A stretch of 64,000 bases of DNA from an uncultured Caryophanales bacterium (GCA_946414655.1 CAMKPL010000002.1:197765-261764); one strand, 5' to 3'. Positions 9,278-19,413 are shown, numbered from the stretch's first letter. Notes: a model not told the origin generated them from the sequence alone. Program-made: numbers and translations.

Positions 9278-10450
9278 CTATAAGCCGCACTTATCATAAA
9301 ATTGAGCTAGATTTTTGAGATCTTCTTGTCGATTAGTTAAATGGTTGAATATCAGTGAAATTCCTTGTCCGATAACGAAGTAAATTCCAAAGTGGAAAAC
9401 TGCAAAATTGGCAGACATGTTGTTCGACAAAATCATCATGAATAATGTTAATAACATTAGAATCAGTTGAAAGAAACAGTTTCTTGTTGTAATTGCCATA
9501 CCAAATTGATTGCTCTTTTTATTCAAAGAAAGCAAGGTTGGAACTGCTTGGTCGGCATGGTCAAATGCAACCGATTCTTGGTGTGACATTTCTTGAATTG
9601 CTTCATCATCATGGCGTTGAGTAATGTATTTTTCTACCGCTTTATATATCGCAATTAAAGCAATTACGAGAAGATTCTTTGGCTCGTTAAGAGAAATTAA
9701 GACTCCCAAAATTATCGCTAGTGAAGCAAAGACGACCATCGATTTTGATGATTGGAAAAGCTTCACTTTAACACCAAGAAATTTTTTATAATCATCATAA
9801 TTTTGGTTGGCTTCTTTTCTAAAGAAAAGCGGAATATAATGAGCATCGAAATAGTCGCTCATTTTTAACAAGTACCAATTCTCAAAAACCTCGACCAAAA
9901 TTAAGAACATTATCAGCATAAAAATGAACGGAACATTTTCGCTCATGTTCATTAAATAAAAGTCGAGTCCAAGCATTCCAATTAGTACTGCTGCTACCAC
10001 TAGATGAACGATTCCGTACGAAACGGGCATTAGTCGTGGTTTGTCCGCTTTAAATTTTCGGTCGAGTTCTTCGTTTTCGATAACCAAACAATGTCCGGAA
10101 TAGACTTTCAGAAAGTCGTTTTCATGGATTTTTAGTTTGCCTCGAGCTGGGTCCAAAACGTAGAAATAATTTTTTCTAATTTTTTTTAGTACAACCATAT
10201 GATTCCCAGCTAATTGGACTAGAATTGGAAGCTTTTGCTCTTTCATTTTTTGAAATTCTAGTTCATAACCAGCAAGATTAACTTGATGTGTCGCTGCAAT
10301 CTCAATTAAGTCCAAAAACGAATAGTGTTCACTTTGTGAACCTTTTTGCAAATAAAGATAGTTTTGGTTCTTCGAAATAATTGAGAAGAGCATCTTTAGT
10401 GCAGCGAACCCACAATCATGTTCGTTGCCTTGATAACAAAAATTTTTCAT
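9278..10450 (-). CDS. C39-peptidase-domain membrane protein lacking an ATPase domain
   Basis: Residues 1-135 look like a C39 (bacteriocin-processing, double-glycine) peptidase domain: catalytic Cys in HDCGFAALKMLF, His in GNHMVVLKK and Asp in VLDPARGK are all in place. The rest (about 150-390) holds four to six hydrophobic segments like the transmembrane part of a peptidase-containing ABC exporter, but the protein stops at 390 residues with no Walker A or signature motif. The start has a strong GGAGGG site. No bacteriocin precursor or partner ATPase is seen nearby. It lies 35 nt upstream of ybeY. It could be a remodelled exporter half, a stand-alone membrane protease or an inactive relic; I cannot tell which. 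Confidence 0.75.
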   Translation of the reverse strand: MKNFCYQGNEHDCGFAALKMLFSIISKNQNYLYLQKGSQSEHYSFLDLIEIAATHQVNLAGYELEFQKMKEQKLPILVQLAGNHMVVLKKIRKNYFYVLDPARGKLKIHENDFLKVYSGHCLVIENEELDRKFKADKPRLMPVSYGIVHLVVAAVLIGMLGLDFYLMNMSENVPFIFMLIMFLILVEVFENWYLLKMSDYFDAHYIPLFFRKEANQNYDDYKKFLGVKVKLFQSSKSMVVFASLAIILGVLISLNEPKNLLVIALIAIYKAVEKYITQRHDDEAIQEMSHQESVAFDHADQAVPTLLSLNKKSNQFGMAITTRNCFFQLILMLLTLFMMILSNNMSANFAVFHFGIYFVIGQGISLIFNHLTNRQEDLKNLAQFYDKCGL

Positions 10451-10517
10451 ATTTGTCCCTCCATATTCTTTATTCGTAAAAATTGAGCAAAAGTGTTCAA
10501 AAAATTTTTTAAAACAA

Positions 10518-10545
10518 CAAAAAAAGTGACCGACAAGCGATCACT
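10518..10545 (-). terminator. Rho-independent terminator after rpsU
   Basis: On the minus strand AGTGA ... TCACT encloses an 11-nt loop and is followed by a run of seven T. The stem is short but correctly placed just after rpsU. Confidence 0.6.
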
Positions 10546-10564
10546 AATTTTGATGTTTTTATAA

Positions 10565-10738
10565 TTAATAAGATTTACGTCTGGCCATTTCGCTTTTCAT
10601 TTTGCGTTTGAGGCCTGGTTTTAAGTAGAACTCACGTTTGCGTGCTTCGAGAAGGACGCCACTTTTGTTCACTTGACGTTTGAAACGACGAAGAGCTTCA
10701 TCTAAGCTTTCGTTTTCACGAACGATTGTCTTTGGCAT
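10565..10738 (-). CDS. rpsU: 30S ribosomal protein S21
   Basis: This 57-residue protein is absent from the ORF track because of its size. It begins [18 protein letters not shown] and continues with the Arg/Lys-rich KREFYLKPG and ends MARRKSY, which is S21. It is preceded by a near-perfect GAGGAGGTG site that overlaps the end of deoC, 18 nt upstream. S21 sits at the 30S platform and helps initiation. Gene order is rpmF-deoC-rpsU. Confidence 0.97.
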   Translation of the reverse strand: MPKTIVRENESLDEALRRFKRQVNKSGVLLEARKREFYLKPGLKRKMKSEMARRKSY

Positions 10739-10756
10739 ATGTTTTCACCTCCTCTT

Positions 10757-11401
10757 TTATTCACCTTTGACGATCTTGACGCCACAGGAAGCACCAATTC
10801 GAGATGCTCCAGCTTCAACCATCGCCATTGCTTCTTCACGATTGTGAATTCCACCGCTGGCTTTAACGCCAACGTTTGGTCCAACAGCTTCGCGCATTAA
10901 TTTAACAGCGTGAGTTGTGGCACCACCTGTGGAGAAACCGGTTGATGTTTTAACATAATCTGCACCGCCTTTAACACAAGCTTTGCAGCATTCCGTGATT
11001 TCTTCATCAGTTAATAAACATGTTTCTAAGATTACCTTAAGAAGGATCTTTCCACATGCTTTTTTGACTAACTTAACTTCGTTAGCAATAAATTCGTAGT
11101 CATGGGCTTTCGCCATTGAATCATTGAGAACCATATCAACTTCGGTTGCTCCAGCTTTGATCGCTAATTTAGCTTCATAAGCCTTTGATTCTGGAAGTGT
11201 GGCACCTAGTGGAAATCCGACAACTGTGCAAACCTTGACATCGCTGCCTTTTAAAATTTTTGCAGCTAGTGGAACGAATCCTGGGTTAACACACACGGAC
11301 ATAAAATGATATTCAAGAGCTTCTTTGCAGAGTTTTTCAATTGCTTCTGGGGAAGCATCTTGTTTCAACAAGGTGTGGTCAATGAGTTTGTTAAGTTCCA
11401 T
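10757..11401 (-). CDS. deoC: Deoxyribose-phosphate aldolase
   Basis: DeoC cleaves 2-deoxyribose-5-phosphate to glyceraldehyde-3-phosphate and acetaldehyde in deoxynucleoside catabolism. The TIM-barrel class I aldolase is recognised by IDHTLLK at the start, VIGFP-like VVGFPLGA, the Schiff-base lysine in DYVKTSTGF, and VKASGGI. Length 214 is normal. It has a CGGAGAA site and sits between two ribosomal protein genes, an unusual setting for a salvage enzyme. Confidence 0.96.
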   Translation of the reverse strand: MELNKLIDHTLLKQDASPEAIEKLCKEALEYHFMSVCVNPGFVPLAAKILKGSDVKVCTVVGFPLGATLPESKAYEAKLAIKAGATEVDMVLNDSMAKAHDYEFIANEVKLVKKACGKILLKVILETCLLTDEEITECCKACVKGGADYVKTSTGFSTGGATTHAVKLMREAVGPNVGVKASGGIHNREEAMAMVEAGASRIGASCGVKIVKGE

Positions 11402-11419
11402 GTTTAATTCTCCGAATTA

Positions 11420-11617
11420 TTATTTTTCTTCTTCAGCCTTTTTGACTTGTTTAACAACTTCTTTACCGTTATAGTAACCACATTTTGGGCAAACGTTGTG
11501 GGACTTAATTGTAGCTCCACAGTTTGGGCATGTGACTAAACCACTAACAGATAATTTGAAGTGTGTACGACGTAATCTTTTTGCTGTTTTTGAAGTTCTT
11601 CTAAATGGTACTGCCAT
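11420..11617 (-). CDS. rpmF: 50S ribosomal protein L32
   Basis: The 65-residue protein starts [17 protein letters not shown] and carries a zinc-binding pair CPNCG and CPKCG with the conserved GYYNGKEV between the zinc site and the acidic tail; this is the Cys-containing (C+) form of L32. A GGAGG site precedes the start. First gene of rpmF-deoC-rpsU. Confidence 0.97.
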   Translation of the reverse strand: MAVPFRRTSKTAKRLRRTHFKLSVSGLVTCPNCGATIKSHNVCPKCGYYNGKEVVKQVKKAEEEK

Positions 11618-11637
11618 ATCTAAATCCTCCGACGAAG

Positions 11638-11665
11638 ATTATATCTTAATTACTCATCAATTCAA
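11638..11665 (-). promoter_or_regulatory. Promoter of rpmF-deoC-rpsU
   Basis: TTGAAT (11660-11665), a 16-nt spacer and a perfect TATAAT (11638-11643) read towards rpmF and leave a short leader with a GGAGG site. Confidence 0.65.
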
Positions 11666-11710
11666 TAAAATTTTAGACAATGTTTAATTTTTCTATATTT
11701 TCTATCGAAT

Positions 11711-12946
11711 TTATCGAACTTTTAATTTTACAATCTTTCCTTTATAATCATCAGAGAAATCACCATCTAATTTAATATAATTAGACGTGAATCCAGACAT
11801 TAATCCGCTTTGTTTGTTTCTCTCTTCGAGAATGACCTCCATTTCTTGATTAAGGAAACGATTCTTGAAGTCCAATTGTAACTGCTTCGACAAGTTTAAT
11901 AAAACTTGGACTCGTTGCTGTTTGATCCGTGGATCTATTTGTCCATCCATTTTTGATGCATCTGTTCCTGGGCGAGCGCTAAATGGGAAAACGTGAACTT
12001 CGGCGAAATTAACTCTTTTAATAAAGTTCACCGTTTCTTGGAACTCTTCATCACTTTCTTGTGGGAAGCCAACAATTACATCAGTTGTAATCGCTATGTC
12101 TAGACAAACATCTCTTAGTTTATTGACTTTATTTATAAAGTCTTCCGTGCGATATTTGCGTCTCATGCGCTTCAAAACGGATGATGATCCGCTTTGCAGG
12201 GGCATATGTAAATGATGTGCCAGATTTGGATATTTTAGGAATAACGAAATTAGCTTCTCATCAATTTCACTTTCTTCAATAGAAGATATTCTTAATCGAT
12301 ATAATCCAGGTAGATTGAGGAGTTCTTCAACTAAATCAGAAAACGAGCATTCCTTGTTGTCAATTCCATAGTGAGCAGTATGAATTCCTGTTAAAACAAA
12401 TTCGAGATATCCTCTTGATATCAAAGATTTGATTTCATCAATAATTTCTTGTTTTGGTCTAGAGCGCGATACACCTCTGGTGTATGGGATCGTGCAATAT
12501 GAACAGAAATTATTGCATCCGTCTTCAATTTTAATGTAAGCTCGTGTGGCATCTGGAACAGCAAAACTTTTAAATGATTCATATGAAAAGTGTCTTGTAT
12601 CCGGATCAATCTCAACAATTTTCTTTTTATTTTCTAAATAAGAATTAATTAAAGCTCCCACCTTAGAACGATTAGATGTTCCTAAAACAATGTCTGCACC
12701 ACATTCCTTTAAAACATAGTCCGCATTATTCTGGGAATAACAACCCATGACAACTAAAATTGCTTCTGGATTTTTCTTTCTTTCGCGGCGGATAATCTGA
12801 CGCGATTTTTGGTCTGCAACAGATGTAACCGAACAAGTATTTATCAATACGATATCCTTATCAGGATATAAAGAAAAAAGTTGCTCTTTAATCGCGCTTG
12901 CTTCATAAGAGTTTACTTTGCAACCTAAAGAGATAACCTTAATCAT
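11711..12946 (-). CDS. mtaB: tRNA (N6-threonylcarbamoyladenosine(37)-C2)-methylthiotransferase MtaB
   Basis: MtaB is a radical-SAM methylthiotransferase that converts t6A37 to ms2t6A in tRNAs reading ANN codons. The N-terminal MTTase domain starts ISLGCKVNSYE with cysteines in NTCSVTS and MGCYSQ for the auxiliary cluster. The radical SAM motif is CNNFCSYCTIPYTRG (about 146-160), and a C-terminal TRAM domain follows. The KVNSYE start separates it from MiaB (QMN). It overlaps rsmE by one base; mtaB following rsmE is a common Firmicutes arrangement near dnaJ. Confidence 0.94.
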   Translation of the reverse strand: MIKVISLGCKVNSYEASAIKEQLFSLYPDKDIVLINTCSVTSVADQKSRQIIRRERKKNPEAILVVMGCYSQNNADYVLKECGADIVLGTSNRSKVGALINSYLENKKKIVEIDPDTRHFSYESFKSFAVPDATRAYIKIEDGCNNFCSYCTIPYTRGVSRSRPKQEIIDEIKSLISRGYLEFVLTGIHTAHYGIDNKECSFSDLVEELLNLPGLYRLRISSIEESEIDEKLISLFLKYPNLAHHLHMPLQSGSSSVLKRMRRKYRTEDFINKVNKLRDVCLDIAITTDVIVGFPQESDEEFQETVNFIKRVNFAEVHVFPFSARPGTDASKMDGQIDPRIKQQRVQVLLNLSKQLQLDFKNRFLNQEMEVILEERNKQSGLMSGFTSNYIKLDGDFSDDYKGKIVKLKVR

Positions 12947-13665
12947 TATTTTCTTTCTAAATGAGCTGCTAAAACAGATAAGGCATAAAATGATGCGGTT
13001 TCTGCACGAAGGATTCTTCGACCGAGAGATACGGTTTGATAACCATATTCCATAGCTTCGTTTACTTCGTCATCACTAAATCCACCCTCAGGACCGATTA
13101 GAATTGCCACTCTTTGACCAGATTTGATGGTTTTTACAGCGCTTAAGAAGGAGGAAGTGCTTCCTTGGCGTCCTTCATAAGCCATCAGTTTTACATCGGC
13201 TTTAATCTCTGGTAATTCATTCATGCGAATAATGCGGTAAAGAAGTGGCAGACGAGTTCTTTTTGATTGCTCTGCTGCTTCTTTGACGATTCTATTAAAT
13301 CGTTCTAATTTGAAATCACGATCTAAATTACGAATTTTAGCAATCGAACGTTCGCTTTGTAAAAGAACGATTTCTTCAACTCCAAGTTCGGTTGCTTTTT
13401 GTATAACTAAATCAAGTTTGTCGCCTTTTAAAAGAGAGGCAATTAGAACAACATCGTTTTTGAGTTCGTTATTTTCTTTAATTTGGGCTGTTGCACTTAT
13501 TCTAAGTGGCTTAACCGATGAAACTGTACATAGAAAGAGCTTTCCTTCGCAGACAACCTCAACTTGGTCGCCAGTGCGAACTCTCATAACTTTGACAAGA
13601 TGAAATTGATCACCTTCATCTAAAATGACTTGTTTATCGACAATTCGACCAAAATAACGTTGCAT
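12946..13665 (-). CDS. rsmE: 16S rRNA (uracil(1498)-N3)-methyltransferase RsmE
   Basis: RsmE methylates U1498 of 16S rRNA. It is a SPOUT (knotted) methyltransferase with an N-terminal PUA-like domain (FHLVKVMRVRTGD) and the SAM-binding knot LIGPEGGFSDDEV and SLGRRILRAETAS near the C-terminus. Length 239 is usual. It overlaps mtaB downstream and the TM2 gene upstream by one base each, so the three are one operon. Confidence 0.95.
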   Translation of the reverse strand: MQRYFGRIVDKQVILDEGDQFHLVKVMRVRTGDQVEVVCEGKLFLCTVSSVKPLRISATAQIKENNELKNDVVLIASLLKGDKLDLVIQKATELGVEEIVLLQSERSIAKIRNLDRDFKLERFNRIVKEAAEQSKRTRLPLLYRIIRMNELPEIKADVKLMAYEGRQGSTSSFLSAVKTIKSGQRVAILIGPEGGFSDDEVNEAMEYGYQTVSLGRRILRAETASFYALSVLAAHLERK

Positions 13666-14102
13666 TATTTCAAAAACTCCCCTCTTCCATCTTTGACAGT
13701 TGGACTAGTTAGAATATAAACACCCTTGAAAATGTAGTAAATTTCGAGGACAAAATACGGAATTAAAAAGCCGAATACATTGTGTAAGGCAAAGAAGAAT
13801 AAAATTGATCCAAAACCACCTATTGCAATTAATGTAATTGCTGAAGCAATTAAAGCGTGTTTATAGCGATAGATGTAGAATTCTTCTACTCCAAGGATTC
13901 CTAGCAAGATAGCAAAGATTCCTGCCGCTTTCTTAGAACGTGGTTTAAGGTTTTGGTTTTTTAATTCAACAGGATCAAACACTTTTGTGATATCGATTGT
14001 CGAATCATCAATACCTTCGAGTGGCTTTTTACCACCACAAAATGGACAAATTTCTTTGTCGAGTCGAGAGATTGATTCGTGACAATAACGACATTTCGGC
14101 AT
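13665..14102 (-). CDS. Zinc-ribbon TM2-domain membrane protein
   Basis: I place the start at 14102 (MPKCRYC) rather than the track's 14150. The 145-residue protein has an N-terminal zinc ribbon, CRYC and CPFCGG, an acidic linker, then a TM2-type domain with two or three membrane helices (AAGIFAILLGILGVEEFYI). TM2 proteins have no settled function. The start has no Shine-Dalgarno. It leads the rsmE-mtaB operon. Confidence 0.8.
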   Translation of the reverse strand: MPKCRYCHESISRLDKEICPFCGGKKPLEGIDDSTIDITKVFDPVELKNQNLKPRSKKAAGIFAILLGILGVEEFYIYRYKHALIASAITLIAIGGFGSILFFFALHNVFGFLIPYFVLEIYYIFKGVYILTSPTVKDGRGEFLK

Positions 14103-14115
14103 AAATACGTGTAAA

Positions 14116-14123
14116 AGTATAGC
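14116..14123 (-). promoter_or_regulatory. Extended -10 of the TM2-rsmE-mtaB operon
   Basis: TGCTATACT reads towards the TM2 gene, with TATACT at 14116-14121 and the ATG 13 nt beyond. The leader would be about 6 nt with no ribosome-binding site. Confidence 0.5.
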
Positions 14124-14138
14124 ACATGTAGGCAAAGA

Positions 14139-14164
14139 AAAAACGACCAATTATGATCGTTTTT
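14139..14164 (-). terminator. Terminator after the guanine-deaminase-like gene
   Basis: A 10-bp hairpin (AAAAACGATC / GGTCGTTTTT on the minus strand, loop of 6) with flanking T and A runs. It ends the deaminase transcript just before the TM2 promoter. Confidence 0.75.
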
Positions 14165-14177
14165 ACTTTTTTATTGA

Positions 14178-14630
14178 TTAGTAATTTGTTTTGTCTTCGA
14201 TTGCAGCGTATTCAGCATAGAGCTTTAAGCAAGCCTTACGATCAAGTTCGATGACCATTTCATCGAGGTGACCTTGCATCTCGTAGAAGACTTTATCTCT
14301 AAATCCGATACCTTCGGTATCAACAATGTTACAACCATAGTAGACTTTCTTAATGTTAGCCCAGAGAATTGCTGCCATACACATTGGACAAGGTTCACCT
14401 GTTGTATAAAGTTCGCATCCACTTAAGTCAAATGTGCCGAGTTTCTTACAGGCTTTATGGATGGCCATCATTTCTCCATGGCAAGTCGGATCATTGTTTT
14501 TAACAACTTGGTTGTGTCCTTTTCCAACAACTTCACCATCTTTGACAATGACCGCACCAAAAGGACCGCCGTGACCAGCATGAATTCCTTTTCGAGCTTC
14601 ATTAATTGCCATTCTCATGTATTTGTTCAT
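14178..14630 (-). CDS. Guanine deaminase-like nucleoside/base deaminase
   Basis: This protein of the cytidine/deoxycytidylate deaminase fold most resembles B. subtilis GuaD (guanine to xanthine). Seen are GGPFGAVIVKDGEVV, the zinc His and catalytic Glu in CHGEMMAI, the zinc cysteines in GEPCPMCMAAILWA and the domain-swapped C-terminal tail ending KTNY. The usual HAE reads HGE, with His and Glu kept. The start at 14630 (MNKYMRMAINEA) is chosen for its GAGGT site. Substrate is inferred; tRNA adenosine deaminase (TadA) is less likely because of the tail and the N-D-PT motif. Confidence 0.8.
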   Translation of the reverse strand: MNKYMRMAINEARKGIHAGHGGPFGAVIVKDGEVVGKGHNQVVKNNDPTCHGEMMAIHKACKKLGTFDLSGCELYTTGEPCPMCMAAILWANIKKVYYGCNIVDTEGIGFRDKVFYEMQGHLDEMVIELDRKACLKLYAEYAAIEDKTNY

Positions 14631-14648
14631 ATCAATACCTCGCAAAAT

Positions 14649-14657
14649 ATTATAACA
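14649..14657 (-). promoter_or_regulatory. Extended -10 promoter of the guanine-deaminase-like gene
   Basis: TGTTATAAT reads towards the gene with TATAAT at 14649-14654, leaving about 12 nt of leader that contains the GAGGT site. The -35 region is poor. Confidence 0.5.
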
Positions 14658-14721
14658 TAAATTTTGCTTTTTCTCATTAACGATTTAATTACTATGTAAT
14701 TATAGATTTGTAAAAGTTAAC

Positions 14722-14745
14722 AAAAAAAGAGGGAATAACCCTCTT
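14722..14745 (-). terminator. Terminator of the hrcA-grpE-dnaK-dnaJ operon
   Basis: AAGAGGG / TCCCTCTT hairpin with a 5-nt loop followed by seven T on the minus strand, two bases after the dnaJ stop. Confidence 0.85.
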
Positions 14746-14747
14746 AA

Positions 14748-15887
14748 TTAAGCATGAAAAGCTTTCTTAAACTTTGTAAAAATGGATTCGCTTGGTGATT
14801 CTTCTTTCTGGAATTCGTTAAGCAGTTCTTTCTGCTTTTTACTTAGTTTTGTTGGTGTTTTTACGATCATGTGTAGATATTGATCACCTGGTGTTCCTTT
14901 ACGCATATCTTTGATACCGCGTCCTTTTAAACGAAGAATTTGGTTTGGTTGGGTTCCTGCTGGAACTTCTACTTCCACTTCTCCATAAACTGTTGGAACA
15001 TCAATCTTTTTACCAAGCATTGCATCAACAACCGAGATTGGAACATCAAGATGAATATCGTTTCCATCACGTTTGAAGTATGGATGTGGCACAATAACGA
15101 TCTCTAAATAGAGATCTCCATTTGGTCCACCATTGAGTCCACGTTCACCTTTTTCACGAATGCGGATTTGTTGTCCCTGGTTAATACCAGCTGGAATGTT
15201 TACTTCCATATTGCGTTTAATGTGGGTAAATCCTTTTCCGCCACAGTCTGGACATGGGTTAGAAATAATCTTGCCCGATCCATGACAATCTGGACAGACT
15301 TGTTGGGACTCCATCACACCAAAAATTGTCCGTTGTTGAACATTGATATAACCTTTTCCACCACACTTCGAACAGGTATGGAAATCGTTTTCACTTTTAG
15401 CGCCAGTTCCGTGACAAGATGAACACTGTTCATCATATTCGACTGGAATGGTCACTTTTCGACCAAGAATAGCGTCCATAAATTGGACGCGAATACGTTG
15501 AAGAGTGTCTCCGCCACGTTGTGGTCCATAACTTCTTTGTCTTCTTGAAGAACCACCACCAAAGAACGAACTAAAAATGTCACCTAAATCGACTCCGCCA
15601 AAACCTTGTGAAGAGAATCCGGCACCACCAAATGGGTTACCATAACCACCAGTCGATGCACCTTGTTCAAAGGCCGCACTACCGAATTGGTCATATGTTT
15701 GACGCTTCTGATCATCGTAAAGGATGTCGTAAGCTTCTTGGACTTCTTTAAATTTTTGTTCCGCTCCTGGTTCTTTGTTTAAATCAGGATGATATTTTTT
15801 GGCGAGTTTTCGATAAGCTGATTTAATTTCATCCTTAGTAGCAGTTTTGCTGACTCCTAAGGTCGCATAATAATCTTTTGCAGCCAT
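14748..15887 (-). CDS. dnaJ: Chaperone protein DnaJ
   Basis: DnaJ is the Hsp40 co-chaperone that delivers substrates to DnaK and stimulates its ATPase. All type I parts are present: J domain with HPD (residues 33-35), Gly/Phe-rich region to about 125, four CxxCxGxG zinc repeats (CSSCHGTG, CSKCGGKG, CPDCHGSG, CPDCGGKG) and the C-terminal substrate-binding domain. It is the last gene of the heat-shock operon, 81 nt after dnaK. Confidence 0.98.
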   Translation of the reverse strand: MAAKDYYATLGVSKTATKDEIKSAYRKLAKKYHPDLNKEPGAEQKFKEVQEAYDILYDDQKRQTYDQFGSAAFEQGASTGGYGNPFGGAGFSSQGFGGVDLGDIFSSFFGGGSSRRQRSYGPQRGGDTLQRIRVQFMDAILGRKVTIPVEYDEQCSSCHGTGAKSENDFHTCSKCGGKGYINVQQRTIFGVMESQQVCPDCHGSGKIISNPCPDCGGKGFTHIKRNMEVNIPAGINQGQQIRIREKGERGLNGGPNGDLYLEIVIVPHPYFKRDGNDIHLDVPISVVDAMLGKKIDVPTVYGEVEVEVPAGTQPNQILRLKGRGIKDMRKGTPGDQYLHMIVKTPTKLSKKQKELLNEFQKEESPSESIFTKFKKAFHA

Positions 15888-15906
15888 AATCGTCCTTTCT
15901 AACCAA

Positions 15907-15938
15907 CAAAGCGCGGAGCAAGTTGCTCCAACGCTTTG
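15907..15938 (-). other. Strong intercistronic hairpin between dnaK and dnaJ
   Basis: CAAAGCG ... CGCTTTG forms the outer stem and GGAGCA / TGCTCC the inner stem with a 3-nt loop. There is no T run after it, so it is more likely an mRNA-stability or processing element than a terminator. It leaves the dnaJ ribosome-binding site free. Confidence 0.65.
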
Positions 15939-15968
15939 CTAGAATATTTATTTCATAAATGAAATAGA

Positions 15969-17795
<1,827 letters not shown>

Positions 17796-18365
17796 TTAGG
17801 CGTCTAATTCTTTCGATTCTATTTGAGAATCGTTATTTTCTTCTTTTTTGTCTTCGTCTTTTTTATCTGTGGAGACGACCACAATTGCTGGTCGGATTAA
17901 GTGTTCATGGAGTTTATAACCTTTCAGGTTAACTTGGAGCACTCGGTTTGGTTCACCTTCATCAAACTTTGTTTCTAAGGCTTGCATGACGGTTGGATCA
18001 AACTTGTCACCGACTTTTGGGGTAATTTCGCTTACGCCCTCTTGTTCAAGGACATTCACGAGGTTACGATAGATAAACTGGAATCCGACGAGGAAGTTTT
18101 TCATTTCCTCGGATTTAGTCTCCACACTTAGTGCGAGGTGGAATCCATCGAGGATTGGAAGGAGATTATCAACGAATCCTTCAGCGCGGTATTTAATCGC
18201 TTCGCGATGGTCTTTTTCGACATTCTTACGAAGGTTTTGCATATCCGCATAAGCCCGATAATATTCATTCTTCCAATGATCTAAGTCAGCTTGTAGCTTT
18301 TGGATTTCTTCGTGGTGCTTTTCCTTTTGGCTTTGCACCTTCTCTTGTTTCTTTTCTTCCTTCAC
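17796..18365 (-). CDS. grpE: Nucleotide exchange factor GrpE
   Basis: GrpE releases ADP from DnaK. The long N-terminal coiled coil (Lys/Glu/Gln-rich, about 1-60) is followed by the family core YADMQNLRKNVEKD, ILDGFHLALS and VMQALETKFDEGEPNRVLQV. The track begins at a TTG (18392); I prefer the GTG at 18365 because AAGGAAG lies 6 nt upstream of it. With this start the gene still overlaps the hrcA reading frame by 80 nt in another frame. Confidence 0.92.
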   Translation of the reverse strand: MKEEKKQEKVQSQKEKHHEEIQKLQADLDHWKNEYYRAYADMQNLRKNVEKDHREAIKYRAEGFVDNLLPILDGFHLALSVETKSEEMKNFLVGFQFIYRNLVNVLEQEGVSEITPKVGDKFDPTVMQALETKFDEGEPNRVLQVNLKGYKLHEHLIRPAIVVVSTDKKDEDKKEENNDSQIESKELDA

Positions 18366-19401
18366 TATTTTCTTCCTTTCTCTCGTCTTCAACTTTTGGT
18401 TGATTGTTGTAAGTTTTTTCTAACTCACGAACGAGGTATTCCATCGAAGAAACGACTTTGTCGTAATCCATTCGTTTTGGACCAACGATCGCAATCGATC
18501 CTTCTTTTTGACCAGGGATTTTTACTTTCGCAGAGATAATGGAGACATCGTCATCTTCCTTACTTTCTCCACCAATGTGGATGGAGATTTCGTCATCAGT
18601 GTCTTCTTCTACTTCACGGAAGATCTCTGGAGACTCGAATAAATCGAGAAGTTTTTTAATTTTACTGGCATCATTAGCGAACTCTGGTTGATCGAATAAG
18701 ACATCTTTTCCATAAGCACTTAATCGGTCTTTAGCGAAGCCTAGGAACGCTTCAAGCATTGTTTGATAAACCACATCATGGTCAATCACATAGTCGCTAA
18801 GTAATGGGCGAATCGCTTCCATCTTTGGAACAAGATCACTAATGCGTGTACCTTGTAAGCGTTCATTTAATAATTTCACGCACGATTCAATGTCAGATAA
18901 TTTGGTCTTTTCGTTAATAACGAAGGTTTTGTTTTCGACATAACCTTGATCAGTAACGAAGACGCATGTGGCACTAGTTTTGGAAAGAGGGATAATTTGA
19001 ACAGAAACTAATTTTTCTTCATTTACATTTGGCCCAAGGACAATCGACGCCAGATTCGTCATTTGTGAGAGGATTTCACAGCTCTCTTTAATGACATCGT
19101 CAATTGATTGAACTTTTTGTTCCAAGATCGACTGCATCTGGTATTTGAATTCATCCGAGACACTTCTTTCGCGGAGGTTTTCAATGTAATATCGATATCC
19201 TTTAGAAGAAGGAACGCGTCCGCTCGATGTGTGAGTCTTCTCAAGAAGACCATCTTGTTCAAGAGCATTCATCTCATTACGGATTGTTGCGCTTGAATAT
19301 TCAAGCCCATACTCTTCAATGAGCGTATGACTTCCGACTGGTTGAGCAGTTTTAATAAAGTGTTCAACAATGAGCTTTAGGACTTTATCACGTCGATTCA
19401 T
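18286..19401 (-). CDS. hrcA: Heat-inducible transcription repressor HrcA, with extended basic tail
   Basis: HrcA is the CIRCE-binding repressor of class I heat-shock genes. The winged helix at the N-terminus (VGSHTLIEEYGLEYSSATIRNEMNALEQ) and the GAF-like inner domain are typical, and the conserved C-terminal MEYLVRELEKTYN marks where most family members end. Here the frame runs on for about 35 residues of low-complexity Lys/Arg/Glu/Gly sequence encoded over the start of grpE. Total 371 residues against roughly 340 usual. A AAAAGGAGG site precedes the start. It is autoregulated through the two CIRCE sites upstream. Confidence 0.94.
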   Translation of the reverse strand: MNRRDKVLKLIVEHFIKTAQPVGSHTLIEEYGLEYSSATIRNEMNALEQDGLLEKTHTSSGRVPSSKGYRYYIENLRERSVSDEFKYQMQSILEQKVQSIDDVIKESCEILSQMTNLASIVLGPNVNEEKLVSVQIIPLSKTSATCVFVTDQGYVENKTFVINEKTKLSDIESCVKLLNERLQGTRISDLVPKMEAIRPLLSDYVIDHDVVYQTMLEAFLGFAKDRLSAYGKDVLFDQPEFANDASKIKKLLDLFESPEIFREVEEDTDDEISIHIGGESKEDDDVSIISAKVKIPGQKEGSIAIVGPKRMDYDKVVSSMEYLVRELEKTYNNQPKVEDERKEENSEGRKETREGAKPKGKAPRRNPKATS

Positions 19402-19413
19402 TTTAACCTCCTT

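Noticed and set aside
18365-18392. TTG start for grpE at 18392
   Set aside because: The GTG at 18365 has AAGGAAG at the right distance, while the TTG has none.
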